A DNA stretch of 64,000 nucleotides, taken from Citreicella sp. C3M06 (GTDB lineage: Bacteria > Pseudomonadota > Alphaproteobacteria > Rhodobacterales > Rhodobacteraceae). A model generated the notes under the pieces. It was not told where the DNA came from. It worked only from the letters and a program-made list of their open reading frames with translations, and did no database searches. Shown in pieces: positions 44,796-52,756 of the stretch. Every line of letters starts with the position of its first letter. The stretch's first letter is position 1. Where the stretch lies: positions 33,616 through 97,615 of the forward strand of contig NZ_JAHKQA010000039.1 in assembly GCF_018860705.1 (NCBI RefSeq), written 5' to 3'. The translations under genes and the position numbers were made by a program.

Positions 44796-46888
44796 GCCGA
44801 CACCGGGGCCTTGCGCCGCCACAGCAGCAGCCCGAAAACCACCACAAGGGCAAAGCCGATCTCGTCGGTGATCGGCAGCGCCGCGACGAGCGTGAAGGCA
44901 GCGACCACGGCAATGATCCGCTCCCAGATCGCCAGCGGACGACCCAGCCAGCCGATGACGCAGGCACCCCAGAGCGCAAGCGCTATCAGCGCCTTCAGCA
45001 CGATGTAGGCAACCGCGGGCCAGTAGCCGATGGCTTCCGCCAGCGCACCGCCGTCCTGCAGCATCAGTGCCGGGGTGTAGACCGCCATGAAGGGCACCAC
45101 GAAACCGGCCGCCGCGACCTTGATGGCTTCGAAGCTGATCCTGAGCCCGCTTTCCTTGGCAATGGGCGCGGCGGCAAAGCAGGCCAGCGCGACCGGCGGC
45201 GTCAGGTCGGCGAGAATGCCGAAGTAGAACACGAACATGTGGCTGACGATCAGCGGCACGCCGAGTTCCAGCAGCGCCGGGCCGGCGATCGACGAGGTGA
45301 TGATGTAGTTCGGGATCGTCGGGATGCCCATGCCAAGGATGATGCAGGTGAACATGGTCAGCACGAGGCTCAGGAACAGGCTGTTCTGGCCCACCGAAAC
45401 GATGAACTGGCCAAAGGCGTTGGCCCCGCCGGTCAGGGTCATGACGCCGATGATCACGCCAACGAGGGCGCAGGCGATGCCGACCGGCACAGCCGTCTTG
45501 GCGCCATCGGCGAGGCTGTCGCGGCAGACCGCAAGCGTCGCGCGTCCGCCCTTGAACGCGGCGCAGGCGGCGATGAGCAGGGCGACAACCAGCAGGATGG
45601 CGTGGATGCCGAACTTGAAGAAGGCCGAGGCGCAAAGGCCGAGGACGATCCAGAAGACCACCCGCACCGCCATCGACGGCAGGCCCATGGCGATGGCCGT
45701 CCCAAGGATCAGCATCCCGGTAAGGGCAAGCCCGATGGTGCCCGCAAAGAGCGGCGTATACCCCGAGAACAGCAGCCAGACCAGCACGGCCAGCGGCAGG
45801 ATCAGGTACCAGCCTTCCTTCAGGGCCTTGCGGGCCGAGGGCATCTCTTCGGCCGAAAGACCGCGCAGGTCGCGCTTGCCTGCCTCGAGGTGCACCATCC
45901 AGAAGGCGCCAGCGAAGTAGAGGATCGCCGGAACCAGCGCAGCCCTGACCACTTCGATGTATTGCACGCCAAGCGTCTCGGCCATGATGAAGGCGACGGC
46001 CCCCATCACCGGCGGCATGATCTGTCCGCCCATCGACGCTGTCGCCTCGACGCCGCCGGCAAAGGCGGATCGGTAGCCGAAGCGCTTCATCAGCGGGATG
46101 GTGAACTGGCCGGTGGTGACGACGTTGGCCACGCCCGAGCCCGAGATCGTGCCCATCAGTCCAGAAGACAGAACCGACACCTTGGCGGCGCCGCCCATGC
46201 GGTGCCCGACAAGCCCGAGCGAGACGTCGGTGAAAAGCTTGATCATCCCTGCCTTCTCGAGGAACGAGCCGAACAGGATGAAGAGAAAGATATAGGTCGC
46301 CGAGACATAGGTGGGGATGCCGTAGATCCCCTCGGTGCCATAGGCGATCTGTTCCACCACCTGTTCAAAGGCGTAGCCACGGTGGTTGAACGGCGAAGGC
46401 AGATACTGCCCGAACAGCGCATAGGCAAGGAACAGGCCGCAGATGATCGGCAGGGCCGGGCCCATGAGCATCCATGCGGCGACGAAGACCGTAAAGATCG
46501 CAACACAGCCAAAGACGAGGTCGGCGGTGTTGGGGTCACCGGCGCGGAACAGCAGCGGCGTGTATTCGATCCACTGGTAGGCGGCGACGGCGACACCGGC
46601 GGCGGCGAGCAACCAGCAAAACGTCCGCAGCGGCGTTTTGAAGCCGCGGCCGAGCGCCAGCAGCGGGAAGCCGAGCGCCAGCAGGAAGCCGACGTGCACC
46701 GCGCGCATCACCTGACTGGGCAGGTCGATGACGTGGGCGGCGATGGAAATCTGATAGAGTGAGAAGGCCACTGCCAACCAGAAGAGAAAGCGCCCGGTCA
46801 GGCTCTGCGGAAAGCTCGAGGCCAGCGGGTCGTGCAGTTCGGCCAGTTCCTCGGCCCGGCCGTGCTCAGCCGCATTTTGTCCGGTCAT
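44792..46888 (-). CDS. TRAP transporter fused permease (4TM/12TM, TAXI class)
   Basis: 698-residue inner-membrane protein that fuses the small DctQ-like and large DctM-like subunits of a TRAP transporter, a Na+-driven importer. The N-terminal ~150 residues hold four helices (FLFWLAVAFSLYQISIAAHV, VHVGFLLALGFPLLALGRG). The DctM part includes the conserved GLMGTISGSGVANVVTTGQF, KRFGYRSAFAGGVEATASMG, GGQIMPPVMGAVAFIMAETL and, near the C-terminus, FTCIILGMGIPTIPNYIITS. Length is normal for the fused form. It is 57 nt downstream of the receptor and coupled to DUF1850. Confidence 0.93.
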   Translation of the reverse strand: MTGQNAAEHGRAEELAELHDPLASSFPQSLTGRFLFWLAVAFSLYQISIAAHVIDLPSQVMRAVHVGFLLALGFPLLALGRGFKTPLRTFCWLLAAAGVAVAAYQWIEYTPLLFRAGDPNTADLVFGCVAIFTVFVAAWMLMGPALPIICGLFLAYALFGQYLPSPFNHRGYAFEQVVEQIAYGTEGIYGIPTYVSATYIFLFILFGSFLEKAGMIKLFTDVSLGLVGHRMGGAAKVSVLSSGLMGTISGSGVANVVTTGQFTIPLMKRFGYRSAFAGGVEATASMGGQIMPPVMGAVAFIMAETLGVQYIEVVRAALVPAILYFAGAFWMVHLEAGKRDLRGLSAEEMPSARKALKEGWYLILPLAVLVWLLFSGYTPLFAGTIGLALTGMLILGTAIAMGLPSMAVRVVFWIVLGLCASAFFKFGIHAILLVVALLIAACAAFKGGRATLAVCRDSLADGAKTAVPVGIACALVGVIIGVMTLTGGANAFGQFIVSVGQNSLFLSLVLTMFTCIILGMGIPTIPNYIITSSIAGPALLELGVPLIVSHMFVFYFGILADLTPPVALACFAAAPIAKESGLRISFEAIKVAAAGFVVPFMAVYTPALMLQDGGALAEAIGYWPAVAYIVLKALIALALWGACVIGWLGRPLAIWERIIAVVAAFTLVAALPITDEIGFALVVVFGLLLWRRKAPVSA

Positions 46889-46945
46889 GTCGTCCTCCTG
46901 TCGTGCAAGCCGCCCGGCCGAAGCCGGGCCGCCGCACTGGGCTGC

Positions 46946-47893
46946 TTAAAGCAGGCCCTGTTCCTTGTAGTACTTCTCGGCGCCCGGGTGCATCGGAATC
47001 GGCGAGTTCTTGATCGCGTTCTGAATGTCGATGGCGCCCGCAGCCGCATGCGCCGCCTTGAGCTGGTCGAGGTTTTCGAACAGCAGCTTGGTCATCTGGT
47101 AGGCCAGCTCGTCGGACACGTCGCTGCTGGTCACCAGGATGTTGGTGATCGTCAGCGTCGAGATATCCTCGTCCTGACCCGGGTAGGTGCCTGCCGGGAT
47201 GATGCCTGACGCGTAGGGCGCACCAAGTTTACCGGCCACGTCCTCGGGGATCGACACGTAGGTGACGTCCTGCGTCGACGACAGGTCCTTCAGAGCCGCC
47301 GAGCCGAGGCCCGAGCTTTGCAGGGTGGCGTCAAGCTGGCGGTTCTTCATCAGTTCGACCGATTCCGCGAAGGGCAGGTATTCGACCTTGCCCAGATCGT
47401 CGTAGGTCATGTCGAGCGCGCCGAGGATCTTGCGTGCGTTGACCTCGGTGCCGGACTTTGCGGCGCCGACCGAAACCGACTTGCCAGCCAGTTCCGCCGC
47501 GGTGATCACGCCGGCGTCGGCCGAGGCAGCGATCTGGATGTAGTTCGGATAGATCGCGGCGATGCTGCGCAGTTTGTCGAGGGGCTTGGAGAAGCCAACT
47601 TCGGCGTTGCCCTCATAGGCGTCCTTTACAGAGTCGCCGAGCGCGAAGCCGATTTCGCCGCGGCCCTGCTGTAGCAGGTTCAGGTTCTCGACCGACGCCT
47701 TGGTCGATTGCACCTGCGCGCGCGCGTCAGGGATATTCTTGGCGTAGATGTCGGCAATTGCAACGCCGAGCGGATAGTACACGCCCGAGGTGCCGCCGGT
47801 GAGCACGTTGACAAATTCGGTGGCCATCGCAGCGGGTGCGGTGACGGCGAGGCTGCCGGCGATCAATGCGCCGAGCCCGAAGGTTCTGATCAT
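46946..47893 (-). CDS. TAXI family TRAP transporter solute receptor
   Basis: 315-residue periplasmic receptor. Signal peptide MIRTFGLGALIAGSLAVTAP, ending AAMA. The TAXI signature follows: FVNVLTGGTSGVYYPLGVAI, then VQSTKASVENLNLLQQGRGE and VSVGAAKSGTEVNARKIL. The start at 47893 follows a GGAGGACAACC ribosome binding site; the longer frame to 47986 adds only non-coding residues. First gene of a five-gene minus-strand unit (receptor, permease, DUF1850, DctB, DctD). TAXI receptors bind glutamate, dicarboxylates or similar acids; the ligand here is unknown. Confidence 0.92.
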   Translation of the reverse strand: MIRTFGLGALIAGSLAVTAPAAMATEFVNVLTGGTSGVYYPLGVAIADIYAKNIPDARAQVQSTKASVENLNLLQQGRGEIGFALGDSVKDAYEGNAEVGFSKPLDKLRSIAAIYPNYIQIAASADAGVITAAELAGKSVSVGAAKSGTEVNARKILGALDMTYDDLGKVEYLPFAESVELMKNRQLDATLQSSGLGSAALKDLSSTQDVTYVSIPEDVAGKLGAPYASGIIPAGTYPGQDEDISTLTITNILVTSSDVSDELAYQMTKLLFENLDQLKAAHAAAGAIDIQNAIKNSPIPMHPGAEKYYKEQGLL

Positions 47894-48023
47894 GGTTGTC
47901 CTCCCAGACATCAGTTGCGCGTCAGAGGTCTGACCGATCCTGACGCGACGTGCGCGAACCATGGGCAAGCTGGCGGCTCTGAGCAAGATGGGAGAAGGTG
48001 GAAAATGAAACTATATCGCAGAT

Positions 48024-48068
48024 TCCCGCTCCTGCCCGGGCAGATCTCCGCCCGAGCAGGTTCCGGGA
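48024..48068. repeat. Imperfect inverted repeat upstream of the TAXI receptor gene
   Basis: Nested arms TCCCG/CGGGA, CCTGC/GCAGG and CGGGC/GCCCG, with single mismatches or small bulges between them, surround an 8-base centre (AGATCTCC). About 15 pairs over 45 bp. It lies 130-175 nt upstream of the receptor start and about 200 nt from the IS5-family remnant. Could be an operator, a leader hairpin or IS-flank material. Confidence 0.4.
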
Positions 48069-48278
48069 TGGCGCCTGCCTCCGCCGCAGCCGGTCTCAGG
48101 GGGGAGCGCATTCGGGAGCTGTGTAGCGCCTCGCTGCCGCTTCCCGTGGGACCGGCGCGTCTAGTCGGCTGTCAGCGCCCCTCCGGTGGGAAGGCAGATT
48201 GGCCGTTTTGCCCAAACCCCGTCAGGGAGCCACTGCGTGAAGCCAGCAAGACAGCTGGAGGGCATGCGCAGTTGCCCC

Positions 48279-48969
48279 CCACGACATCCAAAACCACGCA
48301 GTGGGCGTCTTGCAATCACCGCTTGAAGCAGCGCGGTTCGTTGGCGATCCCTTGACCGGCAGCACATGCTTACATGTGTGAGAGGTTGGTCTGATCCTGA
48401 GACGACTTGGACACCGCGACCGACCGGCAGGCGTGCTCGCCAATGCAAGTTCAGCGATGCTGCGATCCAGAGCTGTCTGACCACCGCCCGGCAGGCGATT
48501 TGCATGGCAAATCTGCCGATAGGGGAGATCACGACGGGCAAGGTTGGTGACGCTGCGATGTTACCCAAGTGCCTGACCAAGATCGCACCTCATCAGTGAC
48601 GACAGGCGGTAAATGCCATGATGAAAATGGCGCATGCGGCGCTCACACTGCCCTTCCGCCGCGCAAGACTGCCAAGCCGTGGCAGCCCATGAGCGCGATC
48701 GCCCGAAAGGAAACCGTCAATGCTTTACGATACCTAGGGCGCGCACTCTGGCGACGTTGGAGCGGATGCCCACGCCGAAGCCGCGTCGAGACCAAACCTA
48801 TCGTGACATTGCTTTGCGATGCGCGACCTGCGTTCTGGTCGGTCAGTGGAGGCTCTGCCGGGGACGGATGGGATAACACCCCAGGGCACGGGACTTCAAC
48901 CGCTAGGCAGCGGACATCCAGATCCGTATCGCCGCGCTCAAGCGCTATTCTGCGCTTGGCATAGCTGTC
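48279..48969 (+). pseudogene. IS5 family transposase remnant with internal deletion
   Basis: Readable pieces in transposase order on the plus strand: TSKTTQWASCNHRLKQRGSL (48279-48350), PETTWTPRPTGRRARQCKFS and DAAIQSCL (48395-48480), GEITTGKVGDAAMLPKCL (48525-48578), CHDENGACGAHTALPPRKTA and KPW (48613-48685), then ARKETVNALRYLGRALWRRW and SGCPRRSRVETK (48703-48798). The C-terminus RDFNR, TAG, AADIQIRIAALKRYSALGIA ends at 48966. This is the IS5-family pattern. The middle third, with the first catalytic Asp, is deleted, and several stops and frameshifts are present. Confidence 0.82.
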
Positions 48970-49334
48970 GCCGTGCCCGCGGGCTAAAGCCCTCTGAGGA
49001 AAGGGAAAGAACGTCCTTCACCCGTCTTGTGCGGCAAAGCCTCTCCCGGTGCCAAATCCCCGGCGAAGGGTAGCGTCATCCGGGCGGAACAGGAGACGGA
49101 CATCGCGGTCAAATTTCGGCGGTTGGCTCTTGCGCCGCGCCGAGACTGGCGGCCACTGGATGGCTCGCCGACCCGTCATAGCCACCAAATCCGGACGGGC
49201 TTTCGTCAAGGAACCTGTTCGGTTTGGTCTCACGGTGAATCGCCGCGTTCAAGCGCTGCAGTCCAAAGGGCATCTTCGCCAGCCTTCACCGCTCGATCTT
49301 CTGCCGGATCGGGGCTCCAGCGCCATGGCGTTGC
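48970..49334. other. Gap between the IS5 remnant and the acyltransferase gene
   Basis: About 365 bp. The first ~100 bp is probably the 3' flank of the IS5-type element. ORFs such as 49049-49492 run into the acyltransferase gene antisense and are not believed. Nothing else identifiable. Confidence 0.35.
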
Positions 49335-51410
49335 TCACGGATCGTGATCCAGCCCCTCTGCGATCAGGTCGGACAGCGCGTAGGCCGTGGCGGCTGTCAG
49401 GTGCATCCGGTCCACCCGCGTCAACTGCCGCGAGGCAAACAGCGGGCATTTGCCCTGCGCGCAGAACCAGTCGCGCGTCGGGACATAGGTGACGTTGTCG
49501 AAGGTGTCCGCCACCGCCGATTCCGCCTCTGCCTTGGCCTTGTGGCGCGCCGAAACCGGCACCACGCAGCTTTCGGGCGGCGAGAAGCGCGTGGCGCAGT
49601 CGGCGGGGCTGGCGCCCCAGGGCGGGTCTTGCAGCACAACCAGCTGCTCGACCTCTGCGAGGCGGGAAAAGGTCCGCTCTGCCCCGAGCTTCCAGAGTTC
49701 GGCGGCGGTGTCGAGTTCATGCCCCGTAAAGGTCAGCGCCGATTCCGAGGCCGACAGGAAGACGATCGAGGGTTTCAGCGCGTCGAGAAAGGCGAACATC
49801 TCGGCGCGCCGCTGTTTGCAGGCCTCGCGAAAGCCGGGGGTCCCGTGGGCGTCGGTCACGTCGGTATCAAACAGCGAGCAATTGGAATAGGCCAGCGCCG
49901 CCACGTCCCAGCCCCTGTCCTGCCCGATGGCGGAAATCGCCGGCACCCAGCTGGCGGCGATGGAATCGCCGATCACCGCCACGGGGGTGTCGCCGTGGGT
50001 ATAGCGGCAGACCCGCCGCGGTGCCTTCCACAGCGGGTTCTGGCGACAGGCGAACATCGCATCGGCGAAATCCGCATCGGACAGTTGCGAGAGCTGCGGC
50101 GTGATGCCTCCGGGCCAGCGCTGCGCCGCCAGCGCGTCGCCGATATCCTGCTGGCGTTCTTCCTGCGACATCGCCTTGTCCACCGTAGCGAAGTCGACCG
50201 GTCGATCCAGCAGCTTCATCCACGGCCCCGCCGAGCGCACAGCGGCGTGGCCCTGCAGCTGCACGATGGACAGCCCCGCAATGACGCCCAGCACCGCGAC
50301 CCCCAGCGCCAGCTCGGCGGGGCGCGTCCAGCGCCCCTGCCCCGGCCTCAGGAAGCGGCTGTCGAGCACCGCGCGCTCGACATAGCGATAGCTGAGCCAC
50401 GACAGCCCAAGCATCAGCGGCAGCGTCGCCAGCGCCACGATCAGCCCCGTGCCGAACTGCGCCTGCGCCAGCACCAGAACCGGGAAATGCCACAGGTACA
50501 GGCTGTAAGAGACATCGCCCAGCCAGCGCGACAGCGGGTTGCCCGGCACCGAACGCGGCCCCGCCGGGGCGTCGGCGCCCAGAACGAGCACCGCGCCAAT
50601 CACCGCCGGCAGCACCGCCGGCACCGGGATGACCCACGATGCGCTAAGCAGGATGGCAGAGCCAAGGATCAGCCCCAGACCGCAATGCCCCCCCCAGCGG
50701 CGCAGGCGTGGGCCAAGCCGCCACGGACCGGCCATCGCCAGCAGCGCCCCGGCCAGCAGTTCCCACGCGCGCACGCCGGTGTCGAAATAGGCCATGGCGG
50801 GCGCGCCGATGGACCGATACAGCCCCCAGCCAAGGCTCACCGCCGCCAGCAGCGCCACAAGCCCGATGCGCAGCCCCCGCCCGCCCGGCAGCAGCATCAC
50901 CCCAAGCAGCAGGATCGGCCAGAGCGCGTAGAACTGTTCTTCGATCGACAGCGACCAGTAATGCTGAAACGGTGAGACCGCCGCATCATGCGACAGGTAA
51001 TCGGTCCCCAGCGCCATGAAATGGATATTGGCGACGAAGCCGATGGCGCTCAGCCCGTCCAGCAGCACCTGCACGGCGCGCGGCGGAAACCACAGCACGA
51101 AGGCCGCCAGCACCGTCACCGCCGCCACCAAAAGCGCCACCGGCAGAATCCGCCGCACCCGCTTGGCGTAAAAGCCAAGGATCGACACCGTGCCGGTTGC
51201 CTCGATCTCGCGCAGAAGATGGGCGGTGATCAGGTATCCCGATATGACAAAGAAGACATCGACGCCGACAAACCCACCGGCCGGAAAGCCGAAGACATGG
51301 TCGAGCACCACCAGAACCACCGCAAGCGCGCGTAGCCCCTGAATATCACTGCGCAAGCGACCGCGATCCGGCGCCATCATCGCGCAAGGATCTCTTTGCC
51401 AGCGCGCCAT
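49335..51410 (-). CDS. Acyltransferase 3 family protein with C-terminal SGNH domain (OafA-like)
   Basis: About 690 residues. The N-terminal acyltransferase-3 domain (to about residue 370) has ten or so helices, with the catalytic His in RALAVVLVVLDHVFGFPAGG and the conserved FFVISGYLITAHLLREIE and RRILPVALLVA. The C-terminal part is a periplasmic SGNH-like domain: VAVIGDSIAASWVPAISAIG (block I Ser), LQDPPWG, and a DRMHLTAATAYAL end (block V Asp/His). Such proteins O-acetylate surface polysaccharides. The start may be 51410 or the Met pair 30 nt inside; no site decides it. It stands alone, so the target glycan is not indicated. Confidence 0.9.
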   Translation of the reverse strand: MARWQRDPCAMMAPDRGRLRSDIQGLRALAVVLVVLDHVFGFPAGGFVGVDVFFVISGYLITAHLLREIEATGTVSILGFYAKRVRRILPVALLVAAVTVLAAFVLWFPPRAVQVLLDGLSAIGFVANIHFMALGTDYLSHDAAVSPFQHYWSLSIEEQFYALWPILLLGVMLLPGGRGLRIGLVALLAAVSLGWGLYRSIGAPAMAYFDTGVRAWELLAGALLAMAGPWRLGPRLRRWGGHCGLGLILGSAILLSASWVIPVPAVLPAVIGAVLVLGADAPAGPRSVPGNPLSRWLGDVSYSLYLWHFPVLVLAQAQFGTGLIVALATLPLMLGLSWLSYRYVERAVLDSRFLRPGQGRWTRPAELALGVAVLGVIAGLSIVQLQGHAAVRSAGPWMKLLDRPVDFATVDKAMSQEERQQDIGDALAAQRWPGGITPQLSQLSDADFADAMFACRQNPLWKAPRRVCRYTHGDTPVAVIGDSIAASWVPAISAIGQDRGWDVAALAYSNCSLFDTDVTDAHGTPGFREACKQRRAEMFAFLDALKPSIVFLSASESALTFTGHELDTAAELWKLGAERTFSRLAEVEQLVVLQDPPWGASPADCATRFSPPESCVVPVSARHKAKAEAESAVADTFDNVTYVPTRDWFCAQGKCPLFASRQLTRVDRMHLTAATAYALSDLIAEGLDHDP

Positions 51411-51665
51411 GGCGCGAGCCCTGTTGTCGGCGGTCGTGTTGCGGCACCTAGAAAAAAACCACGCAGGCGCCCGGTACCGTACATGCCTGTACTCCTACCC
51501 GGTTCGAATGCAGAGGCCACCGCCACGGCGCAACCTGCACCCCAAGACTGGCGCGAGCCATTCCGTACCTTGGATGCTGCGACGAATTGGTTAACAGGTC
51601 AACGATTCCACCGCCCGCCGAGGCGGCGCTCGGCGACATCCCGCCTTTGGGTGCCGCGTGTCTTT

Positions 51666-52442
51666 CTACGCCGCCTTGACCTTAACCGAGAGCGAGACCA
51701 GCTCGGCAGGCCCGACAGAATCCATGAAGGCGATGTCATAAGCGTCGCGGCCCACGGCGATCAACGCAGTATCATCGGCCGAGGCCATGCCGGTCGCATC
51801 GACCAGATGCCAGCCATCGCTGAGCCAGACCTCGGCCACCGCGTGAAAATCCGAAGGCGTCACGCCGGGGCTGTAGACCGCCGCCATCCGCGCCGGAATC
51901 CCGGCGGCCCGCACCATCGAACACATCAGATGCGCGTAATCCCGGCACACGCCCTCGCGCCCGGCAAAGGTTTCCAGCACATTGGTGTCCGCATCCGAGG
52001 CGCCGGGCACATAGGTCAGCTCTGCCTCGATCCACTCGCGGATCGCCGCCACCTTGGCACCGCCCGAACGGCCACCGAAGCGCTTGGCAACAAAGGCGGT
52101 GAATTTGTCCGACTGACAATAGCGCGACGGGCGCAGGTAGGGCGCGACATCGCCGGGAATGCGGTGCAGCGGCACTTGTTTCAGCGCAGACGGATCAAAC
52201 GGCGGTCGGTCGATCGCAACCAGCGCCTTGTAGCTCAGGGTCATGTCCTTACCGGGGATGCGCGCCCAGATCCGCTCGCCAATGCCGGAATCGCCGTCGA
52301 ACCGGTGCAGCTCGGCATCGCCCAGATCAAGATGCGCCTCGAGCACCCGCTGACCGGGGCTTTTCGCGGCCTCGAAGGCAAGCAACAGCGTGTCGGGCTT
52401 GGCAAAGCGGTAGTGCATGTCGACGTCGATGCGGATCTGCAT
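51666..52442 (-). CDS. Transglutaminase-like family protein
   Basis: 258-residue cytoplasmic protein starting at the ATG at 52442 (MQIRIDVDMHYRFAKPDTLL). The transglutaminase-like Cys-His-Asp triad is C166 (GREGVCRDYAHLM), H200 (SDFHAVAEVW) and D215 (HLVDATGMA). The N-terminal beta domain is typical of the bacterial SCO7094/DUF3488-adjacent class. No signal peptide. Probably a cysteine protease or amidase rather than a crosslinker; substrate unknown. It sits between the acyltransferase and the catabolic cluster, in the same direction, and is not coupled to either. Confidence 0.85.
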   Translation of the reverse strand: MQIRIDVDMHYRFAKPDTLLLAFEAAKSPGQRVLEAHLDLGDAELHRFDGDSGIGERIWARIPGKDMTLSYKALVAIDRPPFDPSALKQVPLHRIPGDVAPYLRPSRYCQSDKFTAFVAKRFGGRSGGAKVAAIREWIEAELTYVPGASDADTNVLETFAGREGVCRDYAHLMCSMVRAAGIPARMAAVYSPGVTPSDFHAVAEVWLSDGWHLVDATGMASADDTALIAVGRDAYDIAFMDSVGPAELVSLSVKVKAA

Positions 52443-52639
52443 GAATGAACCTCTGGCTGCGCAAATTGGCTGCGCAAGGGCAACGCTCACGGGCCAGAGG
52501 CGTTCCGTCGTGCAACAGGTTTCAGCGCCGAGTGATACCCCGGAAACCGCCCCTCTGCAAACCTGTCAATCTTCGCTCCGCCGCACGGGGGATCTGGATC
52601 AGTCGAGCCGCGCGCGCGGCTGGGGCGGCAGCGGTCCCC

Positions 52640-52739
52640 CCGGCGGTGGCCGCCCGCATGACAAGGCCGGGCGCGGTCTTGTCGCAGCCGCCCATCAGCA
52701 CCGGCGCGCAGAGCGCAGCCTGTCGGGGGTCTTGGTCAT
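52640..52739 (-). pseudogene. IlvD/Edd family dehydratase remnant
   Basis: Directly behind the ThDP enzyme gene, GGAGGGG precedes an ATG at 52739 that reads MTKTPDRLRSAR, the usual start of sugar-acid dehydratases of the IlvD/Edd family. After 12 codons the reading jumps one frame into RQAALCAPVLMGGCDKTAPG, then LVMRAATAGG, the [Fe-S]-ligand GGCDKT core normally found more than 100 residues from the start. About 100 residues between and everything after are deleted. Only about 100 bp survives, but both signatures are specific. The gene was once the second cistron after the ThDP enzyme. Confidence 0.75.
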
Positions 52740-52756
52740 CGGCCCCTCCGAAGCGC

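Noticed and set aside
45239..46762. 507-codon plus-strand ORF opposite the TRAP permease
   Set aside because: It is low-complexity (His/Arg/Asp/Gln-rich) and lies antisense to a well-supported transporter gene.
47894..48060. Sigma-54 (-24/-12) promoter ahead of the TAXI receptor, expected from the DctD-like regulator
   Set aside because: No GG-N10-GC spaced element with a good consensus was found on the minus strand by eye.
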